From Variovorax sp. OV329 (lineage in GTDB: Bacteria > Pseudomonadota > Gammaproteobacteria > Burkholderiales > Burkholderiaceae_C): a stretch of 32,239 bases of DNA. Below the pieces are notes generated by a model. That model did no database searches, had not been told where the DNA came from, and saw only the letters and a list, made by a program, of their open reading frames with translations. Each line of letters opens with the position of its first letter. The first letter of the stretch is position 1. Below are positions 14,115-23,033 of the stretch, in pieces. Where the stretch lies: NCBI RefSeq assembly GCF_900114785.1, contig NZ_FOUG01000031.1, positions 1-32,239 of the forward strand, read 5' to 3'. Position numbers and translations under genes: made by a program.

Positions 14115-15875
14115 ATGGTTCAACGACTTCGCAAGCGTTCCGTCGTTTTCGTCGGCGGCGGTCTCACGGCCGGCCTCGCGGTCCGACAAATGATGGGCTC
14201 TGGCATCGATGTACTCGTACTCGAGCGCGGCAGCGATCTGGCCGGGAGCGCCGCAGCCACGCTTCCCAACCAGCGCGACGAACTCCGCTGGGGTGTGCGC
14301 AACAGTCTTATCCAGAACTGGGCCAACGAGACGTACACCTTGCGTCACCGTGTCAAAGAAGAAGCCTTCCCCATACGCCGCATGGAGGCCTTCCTTCCAG
14401 GAGAAGGACTGGGTGGGGCAGCCAACCACTGGAACGGGCAGACCTGGCGCTGGGCAGAGTACGACCCCGTACTGCGAACGCGTCTGGAGTCCCGCTACGG
14501 CAAGGCGGCAATCCCAGCCGAGTTGACGGTACAGGACTGGGGGATCAACTACGCAGAGATGGAGCCCTACCACGACCTATTCGAGCGGCTCTTCGGCATC
14601 GCAGGGCAGGCGGGCAACATCGGCGGAAAGCTCGTCGAAGGCGGTAACCCCTTCGAAGCGCCGAGAAAAGGAGACTTTCCCCAGCAGCCGCTCGAGATTC
14701 TCGAATCCGGCAGCATCTTCAAGGCTGCGGCCCAAAGCCTGGGCTACAAGCCCTTCCCGCTGCCCGCGGCGAACTCACCGCGTGCCTACACCAATCCTGA
14801 CGGCGTGAGCCTCGGGCAATGCCAGTACTGCGGCCATTGCGAGCGCTTCATCTGCGAGGCCAACGCCAAGGCCAGCCCGATGGTGGTGCTGTATCCGATG
14901 CTGCAGAAACATCGCGATTTCGAAGTTCGCCTGCACTCCCAAGTGACCGAGTTGGTCTACGACGAGCGCGCCAAGCGTGTCACCGCCGTGCGATTCATCG
15001 ACCTGGAGACCGCTCAGGAATACGAACAACCGGCCGACGTCGTCGTGCTCTCCGGCTTCACGATGACCAACACGAAGCTGCTGCTGGTGAGCGGCATAGG
15101 CCGCCCCTACGATCCGAAGACAGGCAAGGGCATGGTCGGCAAGAATTTCTGCTATCAAGTGATGTCGGCCGTGCCGGTGTTCTTCCGGGATCGATGGATC
15201 AACCCCTTCATGGCCTCGGGTGCATCGCAGATGGTGGTGGACGAGTTCAACGGAGACAACTTCGACCACGCAGGCCTCGGCTTCTTCGGCGGCGGGTACA
15301 TCTACTCGAACGTGACCAACGGCCGGCCCATCACCTCACGGCTGCTCCCGCCTGGAACGCCTCGCTGGGGGTCCGCGTGGAAGCAGGCCAATGCCGACTG
15401 GTACGCGCATGCCTTTAACGTCTCCGTGCATGGCAGCAACTATCCCCATCGTGAGAACTACCTGGATCTGGATCCGACCTACCGGGATGCTTACGGCATG
15501 CCTCTAGTGAGGATGACCTTCAACTTCCACGACAACGACTACCGCATGAGCGAGTACGTCACGAACAAGGCCGTCGAGATTGCGCGGTCCATGGGCGCGA
15601 CAACGGTTGGCACCCCGCAGCCTCGTCGAGGGGACTTCGACTCCCGCCAGTACCAGACCACGCACACCACGGGTGGAACGATCATGGGGGCAGATCCCGC
15701 CTCCAGCGTGGTGTCCCCGCGTCTGCAGCACTGGGACGCGCAGAACCTCTTTGTCGTCGGCGCTTCAGTCTATCCGCACAACGCCGGCTACAACCCGACC
15801 GGTCCGCTGGCGGCGCTCGCCCTGCGCCTCGGCGACGACCTAGTGCGCTACGCCAAGCAACAGAAGATGCTGTAA
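14115..15875 (+). CDS. GMC-family FAD-dependent dehydrogenase
   Basis: 586 residues, large subunit of a periplasmic alcohol/sugar dehydrogenase of the gluconate 2-dehydrogenase type. FAD-binding Rossmann motif near residues 11-40 (VFVGGGLTAGLAVRQMM ... DVLVLERG). A GEGLGGAANHWNGQTWRW segment follows, and a Cys-rich stretch QCQYCGHCERFICEANAKA near 235-255 that in related enzymes carries a 3Fe-4S cluster or disulfides. The active site is HTTGGTIMG plus the C-terminal VVGASVYPHNAGYNPTGP, with His and Asn in GMC positions. No signal peptide; probably exported with the Tat subunit encoded just upstream and oxidised by the cytochrome encoded downstream. Substrate unknown. Confidence 0.93.
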   Translation: MVQRLRKRSVVFVGGGLTAGLAVRQMMGSGIDVLVLERGSDLAGSAAATLPNQRDELRWGVRNSLIQNWANETYTLRHRVKEEAFPIRRMEAFLPGEGLGGAANHWNGQTWRWAEYDPVLRTRLESRYGKAAIPAELTVQDWGINYAEMEPYHDLFERLFGIAGQAGNIGGKLVEGGNPFEAPRKGDFPQQPLEILESGSIFKAAAQSLGYKPFPLPAANSPRAYTNPDGVSLGQCQYCGHCERFICEANAKASPMVVLYPMLQKHRDFEVRLHSQVTELVYDERAKRVTAVRFIDLETAQEYEQPADVVVLSGFTMTNTKLLLVSGIGRPYDPKTGKGMVGKNFCYQVMSAVPVFFRDRWINPFMASGASQMVVDEFNGDNFDHAGLGFFGGGYIYSNVTNGRPITSRLLPPGTPRWGSAWKQANADWYAHAFNVSVHGSNYPHRENYLDLDPTYRDAYGMPLVRMTFNFHDNDYRMSEYVTNKAVEIARSMGATTVGTPQPRRGDFDSRQYQTTHTTGGTIMGADPASSVVSPRLQHWDAQNLFVVGASVYPHNAGYNPTGPLAALALRLGDDLVRYAKQQKML

Positions 15876-15886
15876 GGAGAATAGAT

Positions 15887-16243
15887 ATGCGGACGCTAGT
15901 CATTGGCATCTTCAGCGCAGCCTTCGTCCCGTTGGCGCATGGACAACTCCCCACTCAGCCACCGAAGACGTGGGCAACATGCGCGGCCTGCCACGCTGCA
16001 CAGGGTGCAGCCTCGATCGGTCCGCCACTTACTGGGGTCGTCGGCCGCAAGGCCGGTTCGGTAGCCGGCTTCAGCTACAGCCGTGCAATGAAAAGTGCCA
16101 GCTTCAACTGGGACGACAAGTCACTGGCCGAGTTCCTGGCGGATCCTCAGCAAGCCGTGCCGGGCAACCGCATGCCGTTCGCCGGAGTTTCCGAACCTGG
16201 CGAAGTGGCAGAGCTCGTGAAGTATTTGAAGACCTTGCAGTAG
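15887..16243 (+). CDS. Mono-heme class I cytochrome c
   Basis: 118 residues. Signal peptide MRTLVIGIFSAAFVPLAHGQ; heme site CAACH at residues 32-36; distal Met in GNRMPF at residue 96; C-terminal helix EVAELVKYLKTLQ. This resembles small soluble cytochromes c2/c550. It starts 11 bases after the GMC gene with AAGGAG upstream, so it is the last gene of that operon and the likely electron acceptor of the dehydrogenase. Homologous systems usually carry a membrane-bound tri-heme cytochrome, so a single-heme soluble partner is a notable difference. Confidence 0.93.
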   Translation: MRTLVIGIFSAAFVPLAHGQLPTQPPKTWATCAACHAAQGAASIGPPLTGVVGRKAGSVAGFSYSRAMKSASFNWDDKSLAEFLADPQQAVPGNRMPFAGVSEPGEVAELVKYLKTLQ

Positions 16244-16894
16244 CTTCTACCTCGCATCGAAATCTGCATTCTTCTGTGACGCACACCAGCACTTGTCGAC
16301 CTTCGAAACCCTCGACGCCATTGCGACGCGTATGTGCCAGCCTTAGGCATCCTTTGGCTCCTCCTGATTCTTGTCTCGCTGTCTGCTGCTGGATGGAGAG
16401 CGGCAACCACGCGCATTGGTCTCGGCGCGGCGAACCTGGCCGTCAACTATGGCCTGATGCGGCTCGACAATCGGTCCGCAGCATGGCGCCAGCGATTGCC
16501 CTTGACTACGTACTCAAGTCCCCGCGGCTCTCGCGCTTACCGTGTGCATTGCTGCAGCTGCCCTCGTACTTGTCCTGCCGCTCGGCGTGTCGCTCTCGTT
16601 GTCTGCGAGCCTTATCGTCTATCACGGCGATCACTCTTTGGCGGACACCATCCCGACCATGCTAGCCATTGCGTCGCCACTCTCAGCCATCGCGCGTCAA
16701 TGATCCGCGACTCGGCGTGTTGTTGCCGGTTCCTGCCAATCGACCTGTTAAAGATCTGCTCGGCGATCACGACGCAGTGGCGTTTCGGGGTCTCGGCCTC
16801 GAGGCGCAAGATCGCCTTGCCCGAGACGACGCGTGAGGCCGCTCAGGCAGCCGGGAGTACCGTCTTTGACTCGAAAGCGCCAGTATCACTGAAG
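16244..16894. other. Eroded coding remnants
   Basis: No intact gene. Successive frames carry protein-like fragments that do not join: ILWLLLILVSLSAAGWRAAT followed by NLAVNYGLMRLDNRSAAWRQ (from about 16334), then in another frame ALALTVCIAAAALVLVLPLG with a hydrophobic continuation to a stop near 16702. A third piece runs GVLLPVPANRPVKDLLGDHD to a stop near 16837. The first two look like parts of one decayed membrane-protein gene. Family not recognised. Confidence 0.4.
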
Positions 16895-19756
16895 CTATAG
16901 CCTCGTCGCGCGATGTTCGACATCGAGTTCTCTCAACAACTGTCGAGCAGCTTTCAAGTCGTGGGTCTCAAAACCTTCCGTGAACCTGCCATAGATTGGC
17001 TCGACTAGACTTTGGGCCAAGGCGAGATCTCCTTGGAGCATGTGAATCCGCGCAAGGGCGGTTGCTGATCGCAGGTTCCACGACATGGCACCCTGCTGTC
17101 GCGCAAGGTCGCAGGAGCGTCGCAACAGGCGAACGACTTGCTCACCATTTGCAGACTCTTCCATCTGGGCGCGGGCCTCAAGGCGGAATAGCTCGGGCAA
17201 CTGAGCCGCTTCGCCGCCGTGCAAGTTGGCTTGCCTAGCCGAGCGCAGGGTTGCCGCAGCTTCCGCTGTGCGACCAACTGCGATCAGGCCTTCCGCCAAG
17301 AAACAGGCGATCGAAGTCCCCATGAAGTTCAAGCACTCGTCTCCCATTCTGCCGCGCAGGCCCAGCAAAACATCGATACCGGCTTCAATCTCACCCCGTC
17401 CGATATTCACTGCACCTTGCATGGCATCCGCGGTTGCATGGAACGGCTCGAGCGCGCGCCAATGCGTGTGTTCTGCCAACTGGTCGAGCCGCGCCTGCGC
17501 GCTACTCCAATCGCGGCGCCACAAGTGCATGGGAATGGTGAAGAGCAACGCGAAACAGGTGTTCAGCGGCTTTTCGGATCCCTCCGCGGAGGCCACGGAT
17601 TCGCGAGCGATATTCACTGCTCGCTCGGGGAAGCCAGAAAGCCAGAGCGCGCGCGACCATGCCACGAGCGCTCGCACCCGCTGGTCCATGCCGCACATCT
17701 GGAGATTCCGATTGCCCGCCCGCGCGAAACCTAACTCGAAATGCCGGCACGCGATCGTCTGGTCCCCCAGATAGTGGCGCGACTGAGCAACAAGAAGATC
17801 AGAAATCGAAAGGCAGTCCTCATCGCCGACCTTCTTGGCGCAGACATCCCAATCTGCCGCAGGCACGAGAGTTCCACGAAAGTCGGCCGTGCGTGTCATG
17901 ACCATGTGTCGTAGCGCCTGCAGACGTAGCCGATGTGCAGAGGCATCAAGGGCGAGAGCCAGCTCGAGTCCGCGTGCTGTGGCAGTGAGAACCTCGCTGC
18001 TGTCACGCACCCACATCGATGAAATCGCCCATATCGTCGTCAAGATCAGCTCGCGACGATCGCCACGGGTGGCATCGTCAAGCGCCGCGAGGCCGGCCTC
18101 GCTCCATCTCAACGACTCACTCAACAACGAAAGTTCAAAGAGCATCGGCGCAGCTGCCGCTGCCATCGTCACTGAAAGCGTCGGATCTTCCATGTCGTCG
18201 CGACGCGAGAAACACCATTCGAGCGCTGCACGCACATTGCCCAGATGCTCACGCAGGGCGGGCGCACGAGCGGCATAGTCGAGATCGATGTGGCCGCCGT
18301 GATGCAAATCGAGCAGGTTTGCGAAGTATTCGGCGTGTCGCTGGAACGTTGCATCCGCCTTTCCGCTTTCCAATAGCCTTTCGCGCGCGTAGGCCCGGGT
18401 AGTTTCCAGTATCCGGTACTTGGTGGAGCCGTCGAAGCCGAGTTCCACCGACACCAGGGACTTCGAGACCAGCGAGTCGATAATCTGAAGAGTATCGAGC
18501 CCTGCCTCCACGACAGCGCGAGCAGCGTCAATGTCAAAAGCGCCCACTAGAACAGACAGCTGCTCCAGCGCGCGTTGATACGAATCGACTAACAGTCCAT
18601 AACTCCAATCGAGCAGCGCCCGCAGGTTCTGATGGCGCGGGTGCGCCGTGCGCCTTCCGTTCCAATCTAGTTCGAGGTCCTGCTCCACCAACCTTAGCGT
18701 CGCCGCGATTCCGTGGCTGCCTGCTCGTCCTGCCGCGAGTTCAATCGCCAGCGCCATCCCGTCCAATCGATTGCAGATGGCGGCCACAAGCCGTGCCATC
18801 GCCGCGTCAAAACCGAGGCGTCCACCGCTTGCGCGAAAGCGCTCCATGAACAACTGGGCGGCCGGGTATTCGAGCACTGAGTCGGCATCGAGGTTTTGCG
18901 GAGGACACTCGAGTGTGGGCAGCCAGTACGCGTGCTCGCCTTCTACGCGCAGGGCTTCCCGGCTGGTCGCAAGAATGTGGACGCCGGCGGCCTCTCTGAA
19001 AATGGTCTCCGTCAAGCTGGCTGCCGCCTCCACGACGTGCTCACAGCTGTCCAGCACCAAAAGTATCTTCAGCGCTCGTAGCTGGTCCAGAAGCGTCGGA
19101 ACCACGTCGGCGGTTTCCAATGTGAGTCCGAGCGATGTCGCCACGGTAGAACTGACGAGTCCCCCGTCCTGGACTTCGGACAGGTCGACGAAGCAAACGC
19201 CGTCGGCGAACTTCTCCTGCAGTTCATGTGCCACCGCGACCGTGACGGTGGTCTTTCCTGCCCCGCCGGGACCGAGAACCGTCATGAATCGTTTGTCGAG
19301 AACATCGGCGGCGATCGAGCGCACGTCATGATCGCGGCCTACCATCCTGGCTAGTCTTTGAGGAGGCGTGAGGCGCTTGCTCGACGGCGCCGACTGCGCC
19401 GCGGATGAAGAAACCGGCATTGCTACCGTCTCAAAAACGACTGGTCGAACGAAGCTGTAGCCTTGCCCGGCCACGTTCTTGACGTAGCACGGCTCCCCTT
19501 CGCCAGTAGCCAGCGCCTTGCGAAGCGAACTGATGTGAACCCTCAGGCTTCCGTCCCCGACCACAAGACCCCGCCACGCGCTCGCGACGAGATCTCGGTG
19601 GCTGACGATTTCGCCGGCACGGTCTACGAGCGCAATCAGCAGGTCGAGTGCGCGATCCCCGACAAGGACAGGCAGGCCGTCGCGTTCCAACCGACGAGCT
19701 GTTGCGGCAAGCCGGAACGGACCAAACGAAGCGATGCGATCGTCGGTACTTGGCAC
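16895..19756 (-). CDS. Winged-helix / STAND ATPase transcriptional regulator
   Basis: 953 residues from a GTG at 19756 with GGAGG seven bases upstream. Residues 8-105 form an OmpR/CadC-type winged helix (FGPFRLAATARRLERDG, LLIALVDRAGEIVSHRDLV, LRVHISSLRKAL, GQGYSFV). A STAND/NB-ARC-like ATPase follows: Walker A GPGGAGKTT at 162-170, Walker B ILLVLDSCEH at 231-240, and HILATSREALRVEGE. Beyond about 500 is a helical, TPR-like C-terminal half (ALEQLSVLVGAFDIDAARAV; repeated Ala/Leu-rich helices). Such proteins are cytoplasmic signal-integrating activators in which a ligand, ATP and oligomerisation control DNA binding. It converges on the dehydrogenase cluster, but that gives no direct evidence of the target. 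Confidence 0.9.
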   Translation of the reverse strand: MPSTDDRIASFGPFRLAATARRLERDGLPVLVGDRALDLLIALVDRAGEIVSHRDLVASAWRGLVVGDGSLRVHISSLRKALATGEGEPCYVKNVAGQGYSFVRPVVFETVAMPVSSSAAQSAPSSKRLTPPQRLARMVGRDHDVRSIAADVLDKRFMTVLGPGGAGKTTVTVAVAHELQEKFADGVCFVDLSEVQDGGLVSSTVATSLGLTLETADVVPTLLDQLRALKILLVLDSCEHVVEAAASLTETIFREAAGVHILATSREALRVEGEHAYWLPTLECPPQNLDADSVLEYPAAQLFMERFRASGGRLGFDAAMARLVAAICNRLDGMALAIELAAGRAGSHGIAATLRLVEQDLELDWNGRRTAHPRHQNLRALLDWSYGLLVDSYQRALEQLSVLVGAFDIDAARAVVEAGLDTLQIIDSLVSKSLVSVELGFDGSTKYRILETTRAYARERLLESGKADATFQRHAEYFANLLDLHHGGHIDLDYAARAPALREHLGNVRAALEWCFSRRDDMEDPTLSVTMAAAAAPMLFELSLLSESLRWSEAGLAALDDATRGDRRELILTTIWAISSMWVRDSSEVLTATARGLELALALDASAHRLRLQALRHMVMTRTADFRGTLVPAADWDVCAKKVGDEDCLSISDLLVAQSRHYLGDQTIACRHFELGFARAGNRNLQMCGMDQRVRALVAWSRALWLSGFPERAVNIARESVASAEGSEKPLNTCFALLFTIPMHLWRRDWSSAQARLDQLAEHTHWRALEPFHATADAMQGAVNIGRGEIEAGIDVLLGLRGRMGDECLNFMGTSIACFLAEGLIAVGRTAEAAATLRSARQANLHGGEAAQLPELFRLEARAQMEESANGEQVVRLLRRSCDLARQQGAMSWNLRSATALARIHMLQGDLALAQSLVEPIYGRFTEGFETHDLKAARQLLRELDVEHRATRL

Positions 19757-20079
19757 AGAAATACCTCCGCGTCAGCGCCCGAAAAAGTCGCATCCGCTGT
19801 ACCTGCTCCCCGTAGATTTTCTCCGTATGTCACGATAGTCAACCAAGTCCACTTTCTTCGTCAAGCGAACGCAAAGATCTCGGGAGTTCGGGCGCATCGA
19901 CATTCTAGGCTTGGCAAGCTGGTCGTCTGACGGACCGACTGTAGCCGGTCAGCAACGCCCTTCGGTTGGGCAATGGGCCTTGGGTCTGGAAGTCCACTGG
20001 CGTGAGCTGCAGCAGTGGGCACGTAGCCGCTGGTCGTGCTCAGACGGCTGCTTCCATGGGGCAGCTAATTCCGCGACGG
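19757..20079. other. Intergenic region upstream of the large regulator
   Basis: No gene supported. It contains the candidate promoter of the leftward regulator at 19815-19843. The remainder shows nothing recognisable. Confidence 0.35.
19815..19843 (-). promoter_or_regulatory. Candidate sigma-70 promoter of the STAND regulator
   Basis: On the - strand TTGACT (19843-19838) is followed 17 bases later by AAATCT (19820-19815), a good -35 and a poor -10 box, about 60 bases before the GTG start. Confidence 0.25.
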
Positions 20080-21211
20080 TTAAGGGTAGTCCGACACCTG
20101 CCTTGCGGCGCACGCGTAGTGCCGCCCGCGATGGCGGGCAGGTGTTGGACTGGCCGCCAGGGAGGAAACCGCGGCACTCCATGCAGGCGCTTCCGAAGGC
20201 GCGCCGCTATGGCGATTCGAGATTGGTCTCGCGCGGTGAAGATAGGCGAGGATGCGACGCACGCCCGTTGGCGGCAACAGGCACTCGTTCCCGCTGGCGC
20301 GTGGTCGGAACGTCCCGGTCCCAGTTGCCCGATTCGCTGGCCGCCATGGCCAGCTCGTAGCGCTGCTCGGATTCGCCCAGCGCCGCCTCGGGGCTCTTGC
20401 GCTCCGTGATGTCACGCACCGTGCCGGTCCAGAGCAGCGGCTTGCCGGATGCATCGCGCGCGACGATGCCGGCCAGCTGGACCCAGCGGATCGAACTGTC
20501 CCGCCCGATCCTGGCCTCCGCGCCGAAGCGCTCCTTCCTGCCGGCCAGGTGATCGGCAAGTGCCTTGCGCACGACTGGACGGTCCTCCGGATGAAAGGGA
20601 ATCTGCTCGAAGAGTTCCTCCCGTCCGGCGTAGCTCCGATCGGACGCAGTCCGTAGATCTCGCTGAAACGCGGCGAGACGTTGACGCTGTCGGTGGCGAT
20701 GACCCAGTCCCAAAAGCACACGTCGCTGGCCGTCATGCCCCGCACGTAGCGGCCCTGGTCGCGCAGCACGCGGGCCAGTCTTGCACTGCGCCAGCCCACT
20801 GCGAACGCCAGGACGCAGAAGGTGAGGAAGCGCGGCAGGTCGATGAAGCCCGCGACCAGCGGGGTAGGTGATCGGGATCAGGTGGGGCAGCACGAAATTG
20901 GCCAGCACCGCGGCGAGGAGGCCGGGCCCCGGTCCGCCCAGCCATGCCGTCGCGAGCACGGAGATGACGAAGAGCCCAGCCAGGCTGAGCACCGGTTCCG
21001 CCGGCGACAGGTACAGCAGCGGAGCCACGAGGACTAAGACCGGCGCGAGCGCATAGCGCAGCACCCGGGACTGCTTGACCCGCTGCTCGATGGATGCCAC
21101 CGCGGCCGACAGCAGCTCCCGCGGGGACCGGCTTGGAAGACGCCATGTCGTAGCTCCGAAGCTGTGCGCTGCCACCGCCAAATCTCGGCGAAGCCATGCG
21201 CCCGGAACCAC
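20080..21211 (-). pseudogene. PAS-domain sensor protein remnant (DUF4118-like membrane domain)
   Basis: A decayed sensor gene. Part 1, about 21080-20865: transmembrane DUF4118-like segment (LRYALAPVLVLVAPLLYLSP, LSLAGLFVISVLATAWLGGP, GLLAAVLANFVLPHLIPITY). A one-base insertion in GGGG at 20861-20864 then shifts the frame; the neighbouring frame continues LVAGFIDLPRFLTFCVLAFA, RSARLARVLRDQGRYV and a first PAS segment (ASDVCFWDWV ... FSEIYGLRPIGATPDGR). Around 20625-20640 the frame shifts back for REELFEQIPFHPEDRPVVRK and the PAC motif LLWTGTVRDITERK, then QRYELAMAASESGNW. Homology fades after about 20310, where a further shift is likely. No kinase domain remains. Boundaries are approximate. 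Confidence 0.75.
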
Positions 21212-21479
21212 CGCCGGGCGCGCATTGCGAGGGCGGGCGCAGCATACACCCGCCGTAGCTCGCGCTCGTCCGAGCGGGCGTTGCGCGCGGGCATTGGTTC
21301 ATTTGGAGCAACACCGCGGCGCTCTTCGCACGCCTTCCGGAGCGGGCCGCCGACCTCTAGCATCGGCGCCACTCGACACCGATCGGGGCCATGGGTGTGC
21401 AACACCCAGGGTGCCATCGCCGTTGCCCGACGAGGAAGCCTTTCGCCCGCCATTGCCCATGTTCCTGCACAACGAATCC
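21212..21479. other. Divergent intergenic region
   Basis: Lies between the leftward sensor remnant and the rightward efflux operon. No gene supported. Presumably carries the efflux operon promoter, but no clear -35/-10 pair or operator palindrome was identified. Confidence 0.3.
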
Positions 21480-23033
21480 ATGCGCGCGAGGCGCAACGCC
21501 CCGAGCCCGCGCGCGAGTGAGGCGGCAGCGCCGGGGGCGGCATGGCATGAACACGGCTTCCGGCGGTCGGATCGCTTCCTGTGCCGGATGTCCGCGCTGG
21601 CGACTGTCCTGCTGCTTGCCGGCTGCCTCACGCCGCCGCAGCCCGATCGTCCGGCCCTGCCCTCCTTCGATGCCGCACAGCGCTCACGCTCGGCCATCGT
21701 GGCCACAGAGCCCGCGCTGGCAGAAGACACGGCGCCAGAGCAATGGTGGCAGCTGCTGGGCGACCCGACGCTCAGCGGCCTGCAGACCGAGGCGGCGGGC
21801 ACCAGCCTGGAGCTTCATGCCGCCGCCGCGCGCGTCGAGGAAAGCCGCGCCCAACTGGCCGCGGTCGATTCCGCGCGCTGGCCCCAGGTGGCCGGCGAGG
21901 CCGCCTTCGCCCGCTCCGCGCTGAGCGAGCAGTCGCCGCTCGTGCGGCTGGGGGCGCCCACCTACCCCACCAACACCTGGCTGCTGGGCGTGCAGGCGAG
22001 CTGGGAGCTCGACCTGTGGGGCCGCATCGGCCAGCTGGGCGAAGGCGCCCAGGCGCGCCTTCTTGCGAGCGAGTACGGCATGGACATGGTGAAGGTGTCC
22101 GTGGCGGGCGAAGTCGCGCGGACCTACCTGCTGCTGCGCGGCGTGCAGGCGCAGATGGCGATCCTCGACGAGAACCGCCAGATCGCGCAGAACCTGGTGT
22201 CCATGGCGCAAAGCCGCCAGCGCCACGGCGTGGCCACGCGCTTCGAGCCCGCGGCCGCCCGCGCCGACGTGGCCGGCATCGATGCGCGCCTGTGGCAGCT
22301 GCGCCAGCAGCGCGATGGCCTCATGAACGCCTTGGCCCTTCTCCTGGGCCAGGCGCCGCGCGAGCTGGACGATCGCCTGGGTACCGCCAGCCTGCCGGCC
22401 ATGCCCGCGCGCATTCCGATCGGCGTGCCTTCCGAACTCGCGAAGGACCGGCCCGACATCCGGCAGGCCGACGCGCGCCTGCGCGCTGCCGTCGCCGACA
22501 TCGGCGCGGCCAAGGCGGACTTCTATCCGCGCGTGAGCCTGACCGGCAACCTGGGCCTGCAGGCCTTCGAATGGTCCGACCTCGGCAGCTGGAGCTCGCG
22601 CCGCTTCTCCGTCGGCCACACGCTCTACCTGCCGATCTTCCAGGGCGGGCGCCTCCAGGCCAACCTGGCCTTGAGCGAGGCCCGCCATCGCCTGGCCGGC
22701 ATCGCCTACCAGCAGACCGTGCTGCGCGCCTGGCACGAAGTGGACGATGCGCTGCGTGCCTACGCCAACGAGCGCCAGCGCAACGCGCAGCTGCAGCTCG
22801 CGCTGGGACAGAACCAGATCGCGCTAGACGTCGCCCAGCGCGCCTACCAGCAGGGCACGGCCGACTTCACTGCGGTGCTGGTGGCGCGGCGCTCGTACCT
22901 GCTGAGCCAAGCGGAGCTGACGCACTCGAGCACGGCATCCGCACTCTCGGTCGTCGCGCTCTACCGCGCGCTGGGCGGCGGCTGGTCGCCTGCGCTGCGC
23001 GCGCGCGACGGCGGCGAAGGGAGCGTGTCGTGA
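21480..23033 (+). CDS. Outer membrane efflux lipoprotein, NodT/OprM type
   Basis: Outer membrane channel of a tripartite efflux pump. The lipobox LLLAGC places the lipidated Cys at codon 21624. Two OEP repeats follow: WWQLLGDPTLSGLQTEAA, ELHAAAARVEESRAQLAAVD, SWELDLWGRIGQLGEGAQAR, then ELAKDRPDIRQADARLRAAV, ADFYPRVSLTGNLGLQ and QGTADFTAVLVARRSYLLSQ. The start is uncertain: ATG 21588 gives a very short signal without positive charge, while ATG 21480 gives a long N-terminus that includes the basic FRRSDRFLCR before the hydrophobic core. Neither has a good ribosome binding site. The stop overlaps the next gene by four bases (GTGA). Confidence 0.9.
   Translation: MRARRNAPSPRASEAAAPGAAWHEHGFRRSDRFLCRMSALATVLLLAGCLTPPQPDRPALPSFDAAQRSRSAIVATEPALAEDTAPEQWWQLLGDPTLSGLQTEAAGTSLELHAAAARVEESRAQLAAVDSARWPQVAGEAAFARSALSEQSPLVRLGAPTYPTNTWLLGVQASWELDLWGRIGQLGEGAQARLLASEYGMDMVKVSVAGEVARTYLLLRGVQAQMAILDENRQIAQNLVSMAQSRQRHGVATRFEPAAARADVAGIDARLWQLRQQRDGLMNALALLLGQAPRELDDRLGTASLPAMPARIPIGVPSELAKDRPDIRQADARLRAAVADIGAAKADFYPRVSLTGNLGLQAFEWSDLGSWSSRRFSVGHTLYLPIFQGGRLQANLALSEARHRLAGIAYQQTVLRAWHEVDDALRAYANERQRNAQLQLALGQNQIALDVAQRAYQQGTADFTAVLVARRSYLLSQAELTHSSTASALSVVALYRALGGGWSPALRARDGGEGSVS

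Noticed and set aside
21581..23029. Upstream in-frame extension of the EmrB-type gene through the NodT-type gene
   Set aside because: The extension is Arg/Ala-rich without motifs and lies in the shadow of the real lipoprotein gene; the GTG at 23030 has a good ribosome binding site and the usual N-terminus.
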